From Massilia norwichensis (GTDB taxonomy: Bacteria; Pseudomonadota; Gammaproteobacteria; Burkholderiales; Burkholderiaceae_D): a DNA stretch of 64,000 bases. Positions 17,180-26,009 of the stretch are shown in pieces. A model generated the notes under the pieces. It was not told the DNA's origin and did not search any database. It worked only from the letters and a program-made list of their open reading frames with translations. A program made the position numbers and the translations under genes. Every line of letters starts with the position of its first letter. The first letter of the stretch is position 1. The DNA lies in NCBI RefSeq assembly GCF_024753245.1, contig NZ_JANUGX010000015.1:1-64000 (forward strand), written 5' to 3'.

Positions 17180-17234
17180 GGATGCCTCCTGCGAAGTGTC
17201 ACAAATCTCTAGCTTGGAGGAAACCACGCGGACT

Positions 17235-17366
17235 TCATTGACACCGGACAAGGCCGCTGCCCGCAGCGGGGCTGCTGCCCACACCGTTGCTGCGCATCGC
17301 GCAGGCGTGCAGACCGATTGTCACGCCGGCCTTTTCCGCCTCGGGCGCGGCGAAGGCCAGGCGTCA
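17235..17366 (-). pseudogene. tssJ: C-terminal remnant of tssJ beyond an in-frame stop
   Basis: Reading on in the tssJ frame past the TGA at 17364-17366 gives RLAFAAPEAEKAGVTIGLHAC, then about 20 further residues before the next stop at 17235. This is the expected TssJ C-terminal strand region with its HAC motif. The TGA occupies the place of the conserved Trp before RLAF, so one G-to-A change (TGG to TGA) explains it. The unbroken gene would encode about 190 residues. A sequencing error is the main alternative. Confidence 0.75.
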
Positions 17367-17807
17367 GCCCTGGGCCGGCGGCGAATGGAAGAGGGCGACC
17401 ACGCCGAGCCAACCCACCTCGCGCGGCAGGGTTTCGTTGAGTTCCAGTTGCTGGCCGGGCACCAGGGTCAGTTCGCGCACCTCGAGCAGGTCGGCGCCCA
17501 GCGCTTCGCGCTCGCTCTGCGGCGTCAGGAAGGCGGCATACGGCGCCTGCTCGAAGGCGGTGCGCTGGCGCAGCTTGTAGACCCGTACCAGCAGCGCCAG
17601 CGATTGGCCGCGCGCATCGAGGTTCAGGCGCTTGGCCGCATGCAGGCGCACGACGACCTTGCGCGGCGGCTGCTGGGCTTCCGGCAGCGGCGGCGGTTTG
17701 CGCAGGCCGGCGGCTTCGAGCAGCCCGCCGGACGAGGAACCGGCGCCGCCGGCGCAGGCTGCCAGCAGGACGCTAAGAAGAAGCACGGAAAGACGGACAG
17801 GAGCCAT
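17364..17807 (-). CDS. tssJ: TssJ, T6SS outer-membrane lipoprotein, cut short by an in-frame TGA
   Basis: The 147-residue product has a lipoprotein signal with lipobox LAAC (Cys about residue 18), then the TssJ beta-sandwich with VVVRLHAAKRLNLDARGQSLALLVRVYKL and LELNE. Family members are usually 20-40 residues longer. Here translation stops after SPPAQG, where a Trp is expected, and the missing end is still readable downstream. TssJ anchors TssM to the outer membrane and is normally required for secretion, so loss of the last strands could disable the system. It is first in the tssJ-tssK-tssL block and divergent from the lipoprotein-tssB block. Confidence 0.85.
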   Translation of the reverse strand: MAPVRLSVLLLSVLLAACAGGAGSSSGGLLEAAGLRKPPPLPEAQQPPRKVVVRLHAAKRLNLDARGQSLALLVRVYKLRQRTAFEQAPYAAFLTPQSEREALGADLLEVRELTLVPGQQLELNETLPREVGWLGVVALFHSPPAQG

Positions 17808-17998
17808 GGCGTAATGTTGCCCTTGGTAAATGGATCGTCAGCGACATTTAACGGGGATCGGCATCCGCACGCGCTGACCCGGCGCAACGAGCGCTTCGAC
17901 GGTACGCAAGGACCGGGGAAACTTCCGTTGATGCCACGCAATTCTTTCGAGAAACCGCGCGCCAATAATGGCGCTTGATTTCACCTAGGGAGAGCCAG

Positions 17999-18580
17999 AT
18001 GAAGTTCCAACGCCTGATGCCGAGTCTAGTCTGTATCGCGATCCTGTCGGCCTGTGCCAGCGGTGGCCAGGGGGCCGGCAGCGCCAAGCCGGTACCCACC
18101 ATGGCCGCCGCGATGGCCGAGGTCGACGCCGCCGTGCTGGCCGGTCAGACCGACAAAGCCTATGCGCTGCTGAAGAGCGCCGGCAGCACCTTCCCGGTCG
18201 ACAAGACGCCGTGGGTGAGGATGGCCCAGATGCGCTTCGACAGCACCGATTACGGCGAAGCCATCGTCAGCGCTCTGGAAGCGCTGGAGCGGGATCCCGA
18301 CGACACGCTGGCCAACAGCATCGTCGCCGTCAGCGGCCTGCGCGTGACCAGCAAGGCGCTGGCCGACCTGAGCCAGAAGAACAACCTGAGCGGCAATGTG
18401 CGCACCGAGGCCCAGGAGCTGGCCAAGCTGCTGCGCACCAGCCTGAACGAAGAGGTGCTGGTGTCGAACGGCGCGCGCCCGGCCGCAGTGCGTCCGAAAG
18501 ACACGACCGGCAAGAAGGCGATCAGCTCCTCGTCCGGCGCGCGCCCGGCCAGCAACGACCCCTTCGGCGCGCTCAAGTAA
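17999..18580 (+). CDS. T6SS-associated lipoprotein, TPR-like
   Basis: The 193-residue protein has a lipoprotein signal (lipobox LSAC, Cys about residue 18) and a short helical domain with alternating Ala/Leu repeats (DKAYALLKSAG, YGEAIVSALEALERDPDD) that look like tetratricopeptide helices. It ends in a Ser/Ala/Pro-rich tail. AGGGAGA lies before the ATG at 17999. It opens the tssB operon 26 bases upstream of tssB, a position where many Burkholderiales T6SS clusters carry an unnamed lipoprotein. It is probably a periplasm-facing accessory factor; the exact role is unknown. Confidence 0.75.
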   Translation: MKFQRLMPSLVCIAILSACASGGQGAGSAKPVPTMAAAMAEVDAAVLAGQTDKAYALLKSAGSTFPVDKTPWVRMAQMRFDSTDYGEAIVSALEALERDPDDTLANSIVAVSGLRVTSKALADLSQKNNLSGNVRTEAQELAKLLRTSLNEEVLVSNGARPAAVRPKDTTGKKAISSSSGARPASNDPFGALK

Positions 18581-18606
18581 AACCTTCTACCCAGCCTGGA
18601 GCCGAC

Positions 18607-19110
18607 ATGCCCAAGAATGAAAGCGTGCAGAAACGCCTGCAGAAAGTACGCGCCCCGCGCGTGCAGATGACCTATGACGTCGAGATCGGCGACGCCATCG
18701 AGAACAAGGAGCTGCCCTTCGTGGTCGGCGTGCTGGGCGACTTCGGCAGCGATCCGGACGCCGCCAAGAAGCGCCTGAAGGACCGCAATTTCGTCAGCGT
18801 CGATGCCGACAACTTCGACGAGGTGCTGAACGCGGTCGCGCCGGTGGCCAACTTCCGCGTCGAGAACCACCTGTCGGAAGAGGGCGGCGAATTCGCGGTC
18901 AGCCTGCAGTTCCGCGAGATGGCCGACTTCCGGCCGGAGTCGGTGGTGCAACAGGTGGCGCCGCTCAAGGGCCTGCTGGATGCGCGCAGCAAGCTGGCCG
19001 ACCTGCGCAACAAGCTGGCAGGGAACGACAAGCTGGAAGACATCCTGAACGACGTGCTGACCAACACCGAAAAGCTGGACAGCCTGCGCAAGACCAAGGA
19101 GGAACAATAA
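18607..19110 (+). CDS. tssB: TssB (VipA), T6SS sheath small subunit
   Basis: The 167-residue cytoplasmic protein forms the contractile sheath with TssC. It starts with SVQKRLQKVRAPRVQMTYDVE and contains LPFVVGVLGDFG, both typical of the family, and ends in a charged helix used for pairing with TssC. Length is normal. Its TAA shares a base with the ATG of tssC, giving tight coupling that suits a one-to-one complex. Confidence 0.97.
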   Translation: MPKNESVQKRLQKVRAPRVQMTYDVEIGDAIENKELPFVVGVLGDFGSDPDAAKKRLKDRNFVSVDADNFDEVLNAVAPVANFRVENHLSEEGGEFAVSLQFREMADFRPESVVQQVAPLKGLLDARSKLADLRNKLAGNDKLEDILNDVLTNTEKLDSLRKTKEEQ

Positions 19111-20606
19111 TGGCGGCGATCCTGGACAGCGTGACAAGCCCGGAAGCGGCGCAGGCGCTCGAGCTGGACACCGGCCTGCTCGACCAGATCGTCGAGCAGA
19201 GCAGGGTGGCGAAGTCGAGCAGCGAGCACGAACGCGCGCGCGACATCATCTCCGAGCTGGTGACCCAGGTGATGGAAGGCACCATGGTCATCTCCAGCAA
19301 CCTGTCGGCGACCATCGATGCGCGCCTGGCGGAGCTGGACCGCATGATTTCAAGCCAGCTCTCGGCCATCATGCACGCGCCCGAATTCCAGAAGCTGGAA
19401 CGCAGCTGGACCGGCCTGAATTACCTGGTGCGGAACACCTCGACCTCGACCAATCTGCAGATCCGCATGCTCAACGCCACCAAGCGCGAGCTGGTGAAGG
19501 ACTTCCAGTCGGCGCTGGAATTCGACCAGAGCAGCCTGTTCAAGAAAATCTACGAAGAGGAATTCGGCACCTTCGGCGGCGCACCCTACGGCGCCCTGAT
19601 CGGCGATTTCGAGATCAGCCGCCAGCCCGAAGATGTCTACTTCCTCGAACAGATGTCGCACGTGGCCGCGGCCAGCCACGCGCCCTTCATCACCTCCGCC
19701 GCGCCGGAACTGTTCGGCGTCGAGAGCTTCGGCGACCTCGGCAAGCCGCGCGACCTGGCCAAGGTCTTCGACACCGTCGAATACGCGAAGTGGAAGGCGT
19801 TCCGCGAATCGGAAGACTCGCGCTACGTCGGCCTGACTCTGCCGCGCTTCCTGGGCCGCCTGCCGTACAACCCGATGGACGGCATGGCCACCGAAGGCTT
19901 CAACTTCGTCGAGGACGTCGACGGCAGCGACCACCAGAAGTACCTGTGGTGTAACGCGGCCTATGCCTTCGCCTCCAAGCTGACCAAGGCTTTCGAAGAC
20001 TATGGCTGGTGCGCGGCGATCCGCGGCGTCGAAGGCGGCGGCCTGGTCGAGAACCTGCCGACCCACACCTTCAAGACCGACGAAGGCGAGGTCGCGCTGA
20101 AGTGCCCGACCGAGCTGGCGATCACCGACCGCCGCGAGAAGGAGCTGTCGGACCTCGGCTTCATCTCGCTGGTGCACTGCAAGAACACCTCCTACGCCGC
20201 CTTCTTCGGCGCGCAGTCGGCGCAGAAGGCACGCAAGTACGCCAACGACGCCGCCAACGCCAACGCGCTGCTGTCTTCGCAGCTGCAGTACATCTTCGCG
20301 GTCTCGCGCATCGCCCACTACATGAAGGCCATGATGCGCGACAAGATCGGCAGCTTCGCCGCCGCCTCGAATGTCGAGGATTATCTGAATCGCTGGCTGA
20401 CCCAATATGTGCTGCTGGACGATAACGCCAGCCAGGAACAGAAGGCCCAGTTCCCGCTGCGCGAAGCCAGCGTGCAGGTGGCGGAAGTGCCGGGCCGCCC
20501 CGGCGTCTACCGCGCGGTGTCCTTCCTGCGTCCGCACTTCCAGCTCGACGAGCTGTCCGTTTCGCTCCGACTGGTCGCGGAGTTGCCGCAGTCGACCAAA
20601 TCCTGA
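19110..20606 (+). CDS. tssC: TssC (VipB), T6SS sheath large subunit
   Basis: The 498-residue protein carries the TssC signatures: FQKLERSWTGLNYLVRNT, VYFLEQMSHVAAASHAPFI, GRLPYN and SRIAHYMKAMMRDKIG, with the conserved end LRLVAELP. It builds the sheath with TssB and is recycled by ClpV after contraction. Length is normal and no damage is seen. hcp follows after 30 bases. Confidence 0.98.
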   Translation: MAAILDSVTSPEAAQALELDTGLLDQIVEQSRVAKSSSEHERARDIISELVTQVMEGTMVISSNLSATIDARLAELDRMISSQLSAIMHAPEFQKLERSWTGLNYLVRNTSTSTNLQIRMLNATKRELVKDFQSALEFDQSSLFKKIYEEEFGTFGGAPYGALIGDFEISRQPEDVYFLEQMSHVAAASHAPFITSAAPELFGVESFGDLGKPRDLAKVFDTVEYAKWKAFRESEDSRYVGLTLPRFLGRLPYNPMDGMATEGFNFVEDVDGSDHQKYLWCNAAYAFASKLTKAFEDYGWCAAIRGVEGGGLVENLPTHTFKTDEGEVALKCPTELAITDRREKELSDLGFISLVHCKNTSYAAFFGAQSAQKARKYANDAANANALLSSQLQYIFAVSRIAHYMKAMMRDKIGSFAAASNVEDYLNRWLTQYVLLDDNASQEQKAQFPLREASVQVAEVPGRPGVYRAVSFLRPHFQLDELSVSLRLVAELPQSTKS

Positions 20607-20636
20607 TTCATTCACCCACCAAGACTGGAGTAAGAA

Positions 20637-21128
20637 ATGGCGATAGACGTGTACCTGCAAATCGACGGCATCAAGGGCGAGTCGGCCGACGACAAGCACA
20701 AGGACTGGATCGAGTGCAAATCGGTGAACTGGGGCGTGATCCAGCCGAAGTCGGCGACCTCCTCGACCGGCGGCGGCCACACCGCCGAGCGCTGCGAACA
20801 CGAGGAAATCGCGATCACCAAGCTGGCCGACCTGTCCTCGCCGGTGCTGCTGCAGACCTGCTCGTCCGGCAAGACCATCCCCAAGGCCAAGCTCGAGTTC
20901 ATGCGCGCCGACGGCCAGGGCGAACGGGTCAAGTACTTCGAGATCGAACTCGAAAACGTGCTGATCGGCTCGATCAAGCCGGGCGTGGAGGAAGGCGACT
21001 TCATGTCCGAGCACGTCGGCCTGAAGTTCTCGAAGGTGAAGTGGAAGTACACCCAGCAGAAGATCGGCGGCGGCTCCGGCGGCAATACATCGGGCGGCTG
21101 GGACCTGTCCGCCAATAAGGTGGCCTGA
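20637..21128 (+). CDS. hcp: Hcp (TssD), T6SS tube protein
   Basis: The 163-residue protein forms the hexameric inner tube and is secreted. Family features include YLQIDGIKGES near the start, a loop with SSTGGGHTAERCEHEEI, and the C-terminal VKWKYTQQK. No signal peptide is present, as expected. A strong intrinsic terminator follows about 50 bases after its stop and before tssE, which should make hcp mRNA more abundant than the downstream tssE-clpV-tssA message. Confidence 0.97.
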   Translation: MAIDVYLQIDGIKGESADDKHKDWIECKSVNWGVIQPKSATSSTGGGHTAERCEHEEIAITKLADLSSPVLLQTCSSGKTIPKAKLEFMRADGQGERVKYFEIELENVLIGSIKPGVEEGDFMSEHVGLKFSKVKWKYTQQKIGGGSGGNTSGGWDLSANKVA

Positions 21129-21176
21129 GTCCACAAGTAATTGCGTTCTTCCTGCGCTTCGTTGCCAGCGCGCTTG

Positions 21177-21203
21177 CCGCGGCCTCGTGCCGCGGTCTTT
21201 TTT
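21177..21203 (+). terminator. Intrinsic terminator inside the T6SS operon, after hcp
   Basis: CCGCGGC (21177-21183) pairs perfectly with GCCGCGG (21189-21195) around a five-base loop, followed directly by TCTTTTTT. It lies in the 84-base gap between hcp and tssE. The ribosome binding site of tssE (GGAG) comes right after the T run, so transcription of tssE-clpV-tssA must read through the hairpin or start at an unseen promoter. Confidence 0.85.
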
Positions 21204-21212
21204 GGAGCAGCG

Positions 21213-21689
21213 ATGACAGCCTATGTCCCCGGCCTGCTGGACCGCCTGATGGGAGAAACCGGCAGCGGCAGCACCCGCGGCGCCGTCGAGCAGCTCAAGG
21301 ACAGCCTGGCGCGCGAGCTCGAAACCCTGCTCAATACGCGCCTCGGCTTTCCGTCCGGGCGCTTCGATACCACCCCCGAGGTGCGCTCCTCGATCCTGAA
21401 TTACGGCCTGGCCGACTTCGCGGGCTTTTGCCTGTCCAGCAGCGAAGACCGGGCTGCCATCTGCGCCAGCCTGAAGGACGCGATCGAGCGCCATGAGCCG
21501 CGCCTGAAGAACGTCAGCGCTTCGCTGGAACGCGAAGCCGGCAGCGTAAACCGGCTCCACTTCGTCATCCACGCCACCCTGCACCTGGCCGATGGCAGCG
21601 AGCCGGTCGACTTCAATGCTGTCCTCCAGCCCTCGAATCTGCATTACGCGATCGCGAAAGAAAGGAATAGACGATGGACATCAACCTGA
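21213..21689 (+). CDS. tssE: TssE, T6SS baseplate subunit (gp25-like)
   Basis: The 158-residue protein resembles phage T4 gp25 and belongs to the baseplate wedge. It contains LLNTRLGFPSGRFDTTPEV, SILNYGLADFAGF and the C-terminal DFNAVLQPSN strand. I start at the ATG at 21213, with GGAGC upstream. Its end overlaps clpV by 16 bases. In most clusters tssF and tssG follow tssE, but neither is found here. Confidence 0.94.
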   Translation: MTAYVPGLLDRLMGETGSGSTRGAVEQLKDSLARELETLLNTRLGFPSGRFDTTPEVRSSILNYGLADFAGFCLSSSEDRAAICASLKDAIERHEPRLKNVSASLEREAGSVNRLHFVIHATLHLADGSEPVDFNAVLQPSNLHYAIAKERNRRWTST

Positions 21690-24328
21690 AGACCCTGATC
21701 GGCAAGCTGAACGACACCACCCGCGCGGCGGCCACGCGCGCGGCCGGGATCTGCGTCGGCTTCGGCCAGTACGAGGTCGACATCGAGCACCTGTTCCTGG
21801 CCTTGCTGGAACAGCCGGCCAGCGACTTCGTGCTGGCCGCGCGCGCCGCCGGGATCAGCCTGACGGCGCTGGAAACCGACTTGCGCAAGGAAGTCGAGCG
21901 CATGCCGGGCGGCAGCGGCCGCACGCCGGTGTTCTCGCGCCACCTGCCGGTACTGTTCGAACATGCGTGGCTGATCGCTTCGCTGGGTCAGCCGGCACCG
22001 GGCCAGGAGCAGCGCATCCGCAGCGGCCACCTGCTGCTGGCGCTGCTGGCCGAACCCGGCCTGGCGCAATTGGCCCAGCGCGCCTCGCGCTGTTTCATGG
22101 ACTTCCCGCTCGACCGCCTGAAGCACGACTTCGACAAGCTCACGCGCGGCTCCTGCGAAGCGCCGGCGCTGACGGACAATGCGCAGGCGCGGGGCAAGGC
22201 GGGCGGCGACCCGGTTGGCGAGCTGCAGTCGAGCGCGCCCGGCAGGACGCCCGCGCTCGACCAGTACACGACCTGCCTCACGGCGCGTGCGCGCGAGGGC
22301 AAGGTCGATCCGGTGATCGGCCGCCATGCCGAGATCCGCCAGGCGATCGACATCCTGATGCGCCGCCGCCAGAACAACCCGATCCTGACCGGCGAGGCCG
22401 GCGTCGGCAAGACCGCGGTGGTCGAAGGACTGGCGCTGCGCATCGCCCAGGGCGACGTGCCGGACGTGCTGCGCGGGGTCGAGATCCACACCCTCGACAT
22501 GGGCCTGCTGCAGGCCGGCGCCAGCGTCAAGGGCGAGTTCGAGAACCGTCTGAAAAACGTGATCGAGGAGGTCGGCAAAAGCCTGCACCCGATCATCCTG
22601 TTCATCGACGAGGCCCATACCATGATCGGCGCCGGCGGCGCAGCCGGCCAGAACGACGCCGCCAACCTGCTCAAGCCGGCCCTGGCGCGCGGCGAACTGC
22701 GCACCATCGCCGCCACCACCTGGGGCGAGTACAAAAAGTATTTCGAGAAGGATGCCGCACTGGCGCGCCGCTTCCAGGTGGTGAAGGTCGAGGAGCCGAG
22801 CGAGGACACCGCCTGCGCCATGCTGCGCGCGATGGCCCCGCTGATGGAGAAGCACTTCGGCGTGCGCATCTTCGACGAGGCGATCCGTGAAGCGGTGCGG
22901 CTGTCGCACCGCTACATCAGCGGACGCCAGCTGCCGGACAAGGCGATCAGCGTGCTGGACACCGCCTGCGCCAAGGTCGCCCTGGGCCAGAAGGCGACGC
23001 CGGCCGCGCTGGAGGAAGCGACCCGCGGCCTGGAACGGCTCGATGCGCGCATCGCCGTGCTGGTGCGCGAGGAGAGCGGCGGCGCCGACCATGCTTCGAT
23101 GTTGACGGCATTACGCGCCGAGCGCGAGGCCGGCCTGCAGGAACAGGAACGCCTGCGTGCGCAATGGGACCGCGAACAGGCGATATCAAGCGAAATCCAC
23201 GCCACGCGCACGCGTCTCGAAGCCGGCGATGGTAACAGCGCAGCCTTGCAAACGCTGATCGCCGAGCTGCGCGAGCTGCAGGGCGAGACCCCGCTGGTGC
23301 CGCTGCAGGTCGACGGCCACACGGTGGCCGGCATCGTCGCCAGCTGGACCGGCATTCCGCTCGGCCGCATGGTGAAGGACGAGATCCGCACCGTGATGAA
23401 CCTGCAGGGGATGCTGGACGAGCGCATCCTCGGCCAGCAGCATGCCAGCGCCATCGTCGCCCAGCGTGTGCGCACCGCGCGCGCCAACCTCGAAGACCCG
23501 AACAAGCCGAAGGGCGTGTTCCTGTTCGTCGGCACTTCCGGCGTCGGCAAGACCGAGACCGCGCTGGCGCTGGCCGACCTGCTGTACGGCGGCGAGAAGA
23601 AGCTGGTCACCATCAACATGAGCGAGTACCAGGAAGCGCACAGCGTGTCCGGCCTGAAGGGTTCGCCGCCGGGCTATGTCGGCTACGGCGAGGGCGGCGT
23701 GCTGACCGAAGCCGTGCGCCGCAACCCGTACAGCGTGGTGCTGCTCGACGAGGTGGAGAAAGCGCACAGCGACGTGCTGGAACTGTTCTTCCAGGTCTTC
23801 GACAAGGGCGTGCTCGACGATGCCGAGGGGCGCCAGATCGACTTCCGTAACACCATCATCATCCTGACCTCGAACGCGGCATCGGCGCAGATCATGCAGG
23901 CCTGCCTGAACAAACCCGCCAGCGAGCGCCCGACCCCGGCGCAGTTGGCAGAGCTGATCCGGCCCGGCCTGATGAAGCACTTCAAGCCGGCCTTCCTCGG
24001 GCGCCTGACGGTGGTGCCGTTCTACCCGATCGACGACGAGGTGCTGGCCAACATCATCCGGCTCAAGCTGGAACGCATCAAGGCGCGGGTGGCCACGAAC
24101 CACAATGCCGCCTTCCTGTACGACGAAGCCTTGATCAACGCCGTGCTGGCGCGTTGCACCGAAGTCGATTCCGGCGCACGCAACGTCGACACCATCCTGA
24201 ACGGCACGCTGCTGCCCGAGATCGCCGACAACGTGCTGGCGGCGATGGCCGCGGGCGGGGCCATCCGCCAGATCAAGGTCAGCGCGACCAAGGCCGGCAA
24301 GATCAAGTACGCCGTCGAGCCGGCGTGA
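21674..24328 (+). CDS. clpV: ClpV (TssH), T6SS sheath-recycling AAA+ ATPase
   Basis: The 884-residue protein has an N-terminal domain that binds contracted TssC (about residues 1-160), a first AAA+ module with GEAGVGKT (about 240-247) and LFIDEAH, a coiled-coil middle region, and a second AAA+ module with GTSGVGKTE (about 620-628). It disassembles contracted sheath so its subunits can be reused. Length and motifs are normal for ClpV and distinguish it from ClpB by cluster context. It overlaps tssE and precedes tssA by 10 bases. Confidence 0.97.
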   Translation: MDINLKTLIGKLNDTTRAAATRAAGICVGFGQYEVDIEHLFLALLEQPASDFVLAARAAGISLTALETDLRKEVERMPGGSGRTPVFSRHLPVLFEHAWLIASLGQPAPGQEQRIRSGHLLLALLAEPGLAQLAQRASRCFMDFPLDRLKHDFDKLTRGSCEAPALTDNAQARGKAGGDPVGELQSSAPGRTPALDQYTTCLTARAREGKVDPVIGRHAEIRQAIDILMRRRQNNPILTGEAGVGKTAVVEGLALRIAQGDVPDVLRGVEIHTLDMGLLQAGASVKGEFENRLKNVIEEVGKSLHPIILFIDEAHTMIGAGGAAGQNDAANLLKPALARGELRTIAATTWGEYKKYFEKDAALARRFQVVKVEEPSEDTACAMLRAMAPLMEKHFGVRIFDEAIREAVRLSHRYISGRQLPDKAISVLDTACAKVALGQKATPAALEEATRGLERLDARIAVLVREESGGADHASMLTALRAEREAGLQEQERLRAQWDREQAISSEIHATRTRLEAGDGNSAALQTLIAELRELQGETPLVPLQVDGHTVAGIVASWTGIPLGRMVKDEIRTVMNLQGMLDERILGQQHASAIVAQRVRTARANLEDPNKPKGVFLFVGTSGVGKTETALALADLLYGGEKKLVTINMSEYQEAHSVSGLKGSPPGYVGYGEGGVLTEAVRRNPYSVVLLDEVEKAHSDVLELFFQVFDKGVLDDAEGRQIDFRNTIIILTSNAASAQIMQACLNKPASERPTPAQLAELIRPGLMKHFKPAFLGRLTVVPFYPIDDEVLANIIRLKLERIKARVATNHNAAFLYDEALINAVLARCTEVDSGARNVDTILNGTLLPEIADNVLAAMAAGGAIRQIKVSATKAGKIKYAVEPA

Positions 24329-24338
24329 GGAGGGCAGC

Positions 24339-25379
24339 ATGCTGAACATGGAAAAGCTGCTGGCGCCGGTCTCGCCCGAACGGCCCTGCGGCGAGGACCT
24401 GGCCTTCTCGCGCGAGATCGACGAGATCGTGCGGGCACGCCAGGCCGACGATCCCTCGATCGAGCAGGGCGCCTGGGTCACGGAGCTGAAGGAGGCGGAC
24501 TGGAAGTTCGTGGCCAGGCAGTGCGCCCAACTGATCGAAAAGCGCAGCAAGGACTTGCAGCTGGCGGTGTGGCTGGCCGAGGCCGCGGCCCGCACCGATG
24601 GCTTGAAAGGTCTGGCCGACAGCCTGGTCCTGATCGCGGCCCTGTGCGACCGCTACTGGGACGGCCTGTACCCGCTGCCGGACGAGGATGGCGTCGAGCG
24701 GCGCATCGGCAACCTGTCGTGGATGGCTTCGCGCATCGCGCCGCTGCTGCGCGAGATCCCGCTGACGGAGGGCCAAAGCGGGCAGGGCGGCCACGCGCTG
24801 CGCGATTTCGACGTCGCCCGCATGCGCGGCGGCGATGATCTGGCCAAGCTGGAAGCGGCCAAGGCGCGCAGCGCTTCCGCTTTCTACGAAGCCTTGCTGC
24901 GCGACTGCGAGCACTGCGCCGGCGCGCTCGAACGCATCGAGCACAGCGTCGACGCGCGCCTGGGCGTGGACGGCCCGAGCTTCAGCGCGGCCAAGTCCGG
25001 CCTGCAGAGCGTGATGCTGTTCGTGAAGCCGATGGTGAAGGAGGGCGGCAAGGCGGCGGACAAGTCGGGCAAGCCCGGCGAGGCGGCGTCGGCGGCTTCA
25101 GCGCAGCCCGCGCCGCAGATGGCGGCGGCGGCCGAAGCCGCAGGCGCCGTCCCGGCCGGCCCGCTGCAATCGCGCGAGCATGCCATCGCCCAGCTGCGCG
25201 AAGTCGCCGCATTCTTCCGCCGCACCGAGCCGCACAGCCCGGTCGCCTACCTGGCCGACAAGGCTGCGCACTGGGGCGAGCAACCGCTGCACGTGTGGCT
25301 GCGCTCGGTGGTGAAGGACGATGCCTCGTTCGCCCACATCGAAGAGATGCTGGGCGTCGCGCCGCCTGCGGGAAGCTGA
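24339..25379 (+). CDS. tssA: TssA (ImpA), T6SS baseplate/sheath assembly protein
   Basis: The 346-residue protein has the ImpA N-terminal domain (LLAPVSPERPCGEDLAFSREIDEI, then YWDGLYPLPDEDG), an Ala-rich linker (about 230-275) and a C-terminal domain with REVAAFFRRTEPHSPVAYL and WGEQPLHVWL. TssA starts sheath polymerisation from the baseplate. AGGAGG lies five bases before the ATG. It is the last T6SS gene here, and a convergent phasin gene follows after 20 bases. Confidence 0.93.
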   Translation: MLNMEKLLAPVSPERPCGEDLAFSREIDEIVRARQADDPSIEQGAWVTELKEADWKFVARQCAQLIEKRSKDLQLAVWLAEAAARTDGLKGLADSLVLIAALCDRYWDGLYPLPDEDGVERRIGNLSWMASRIAPLLREIPLTEGQSGQGGHALRDFDVARMRGGDDLAKLEAAKARSASAFYEALLRDCEHCAGALERIEHSVDARLGVDGPSFSAAKSGLQSVMLFVKPMVKEGGKAADKSGKPGEAASAASAQPAPQMAAAAEAAGAVPAGPLQSREHAIAQLREVAAFFRRTEPHSPVAYLADKAAHWGEQPLHVWLRSVVKDDASFAHIEEMLGVAPPAGS

Positions 25380-25399
25380 GGCGGCGCAGGCAGGGCGGG

Positions 25400-25954
25400 T
25401 CAGGACTTCGGTGCCTGGCCCGCAGCGGCCCCCAGCTGCGACGTGGCGCGCGCCACCTGTTCCTCAACGCGGCGCATGGCATCGCGGGTCGACTGGGTGA
25501 CCTGCTCGTAGCCCTTGAAGGCATTGTCGATCGCGGCCTTGATGATCTCGACCGCATTCTCCTGGCCCGGCTTGACGTTCTGGGTGACGTCGTAGATCAG
25601 CGCCGACAGCGTGTTCTTCGCTTCCACCAGGTGGGTGTCGGCGGCCTGCTGGAAGTCGGTCTGGATGTCGGCGATGATGCGGCGCAGTTCCTCGCCGTAG
25701 GCCTGCGCATTCTGCACGCCCGGCTGCATCTGCGACTGCAGCGTGTCCATCGCCGCTTTCGGGTCGCTCGCCTGGCTCATCTGGCGGCTGGCGGCCATTG
25801 CGCCTTCCATCGAATTCTTTGCGGTCTGCATGTTCAGCGCCACCACCTGCTCGACACCCTGCACGGCCTTGCTGGCCAGGGCATTGAAGGTTTCCATCTG
25901 CAGTTCGAACAGGGTCTTGGTGGCGTTGGCGAATTGCTCGGGGTTGGTGAACAT
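25400..25954 (-). CDS. phaP: Phasin family protein (polyhydroxyalkanoate granule-associated)
   Basis: The 184-residue, almost wholly helical protein opens with FTNPEQFANATKTLFELQ, typical of the TIGR01841 phasins of betaproteobacteria, and has no membrane segment. It should coat polyhydroxyalkanoate granules. The ATG at 25954 has GAGGAG upstream; a start 13 codons earlier has no such site. It stands alone, convergent with tssA; no phaC, phaA or phaB gene is in the window. Confidence 0.92.
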   Translation of the reverse strand: MFTNPEQFANATKTLFELQMETFNALASKAVQGVEQVVALNMQTAKNSMEGAMAASRQMSQASDPKAAMDTLQSQMQPGVQNAQAYGEELRRIIADIQTDFQQAADTHLVEAKNTLSALIYDVTQNVKPGQENAVEIIKAAIDNAFKGYEQVTQSTRDAMRRVEEQVARATSQLGAAAGQAPKS

Positions 25955-26009
25955 CGGTGTCTCCTCGGTTGGGTTCTCGGGGGCCGTACTCAATGTTTGT
26001 CTTTTTACA

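Noticed and set aside
17364..17366. TGA in tssJ as a selenocysteine codon
   Set aside because: The family has Trp here, not Cys, and I see no hairpin of SECIS type after the codon. A nonsense change or read error is simpler.
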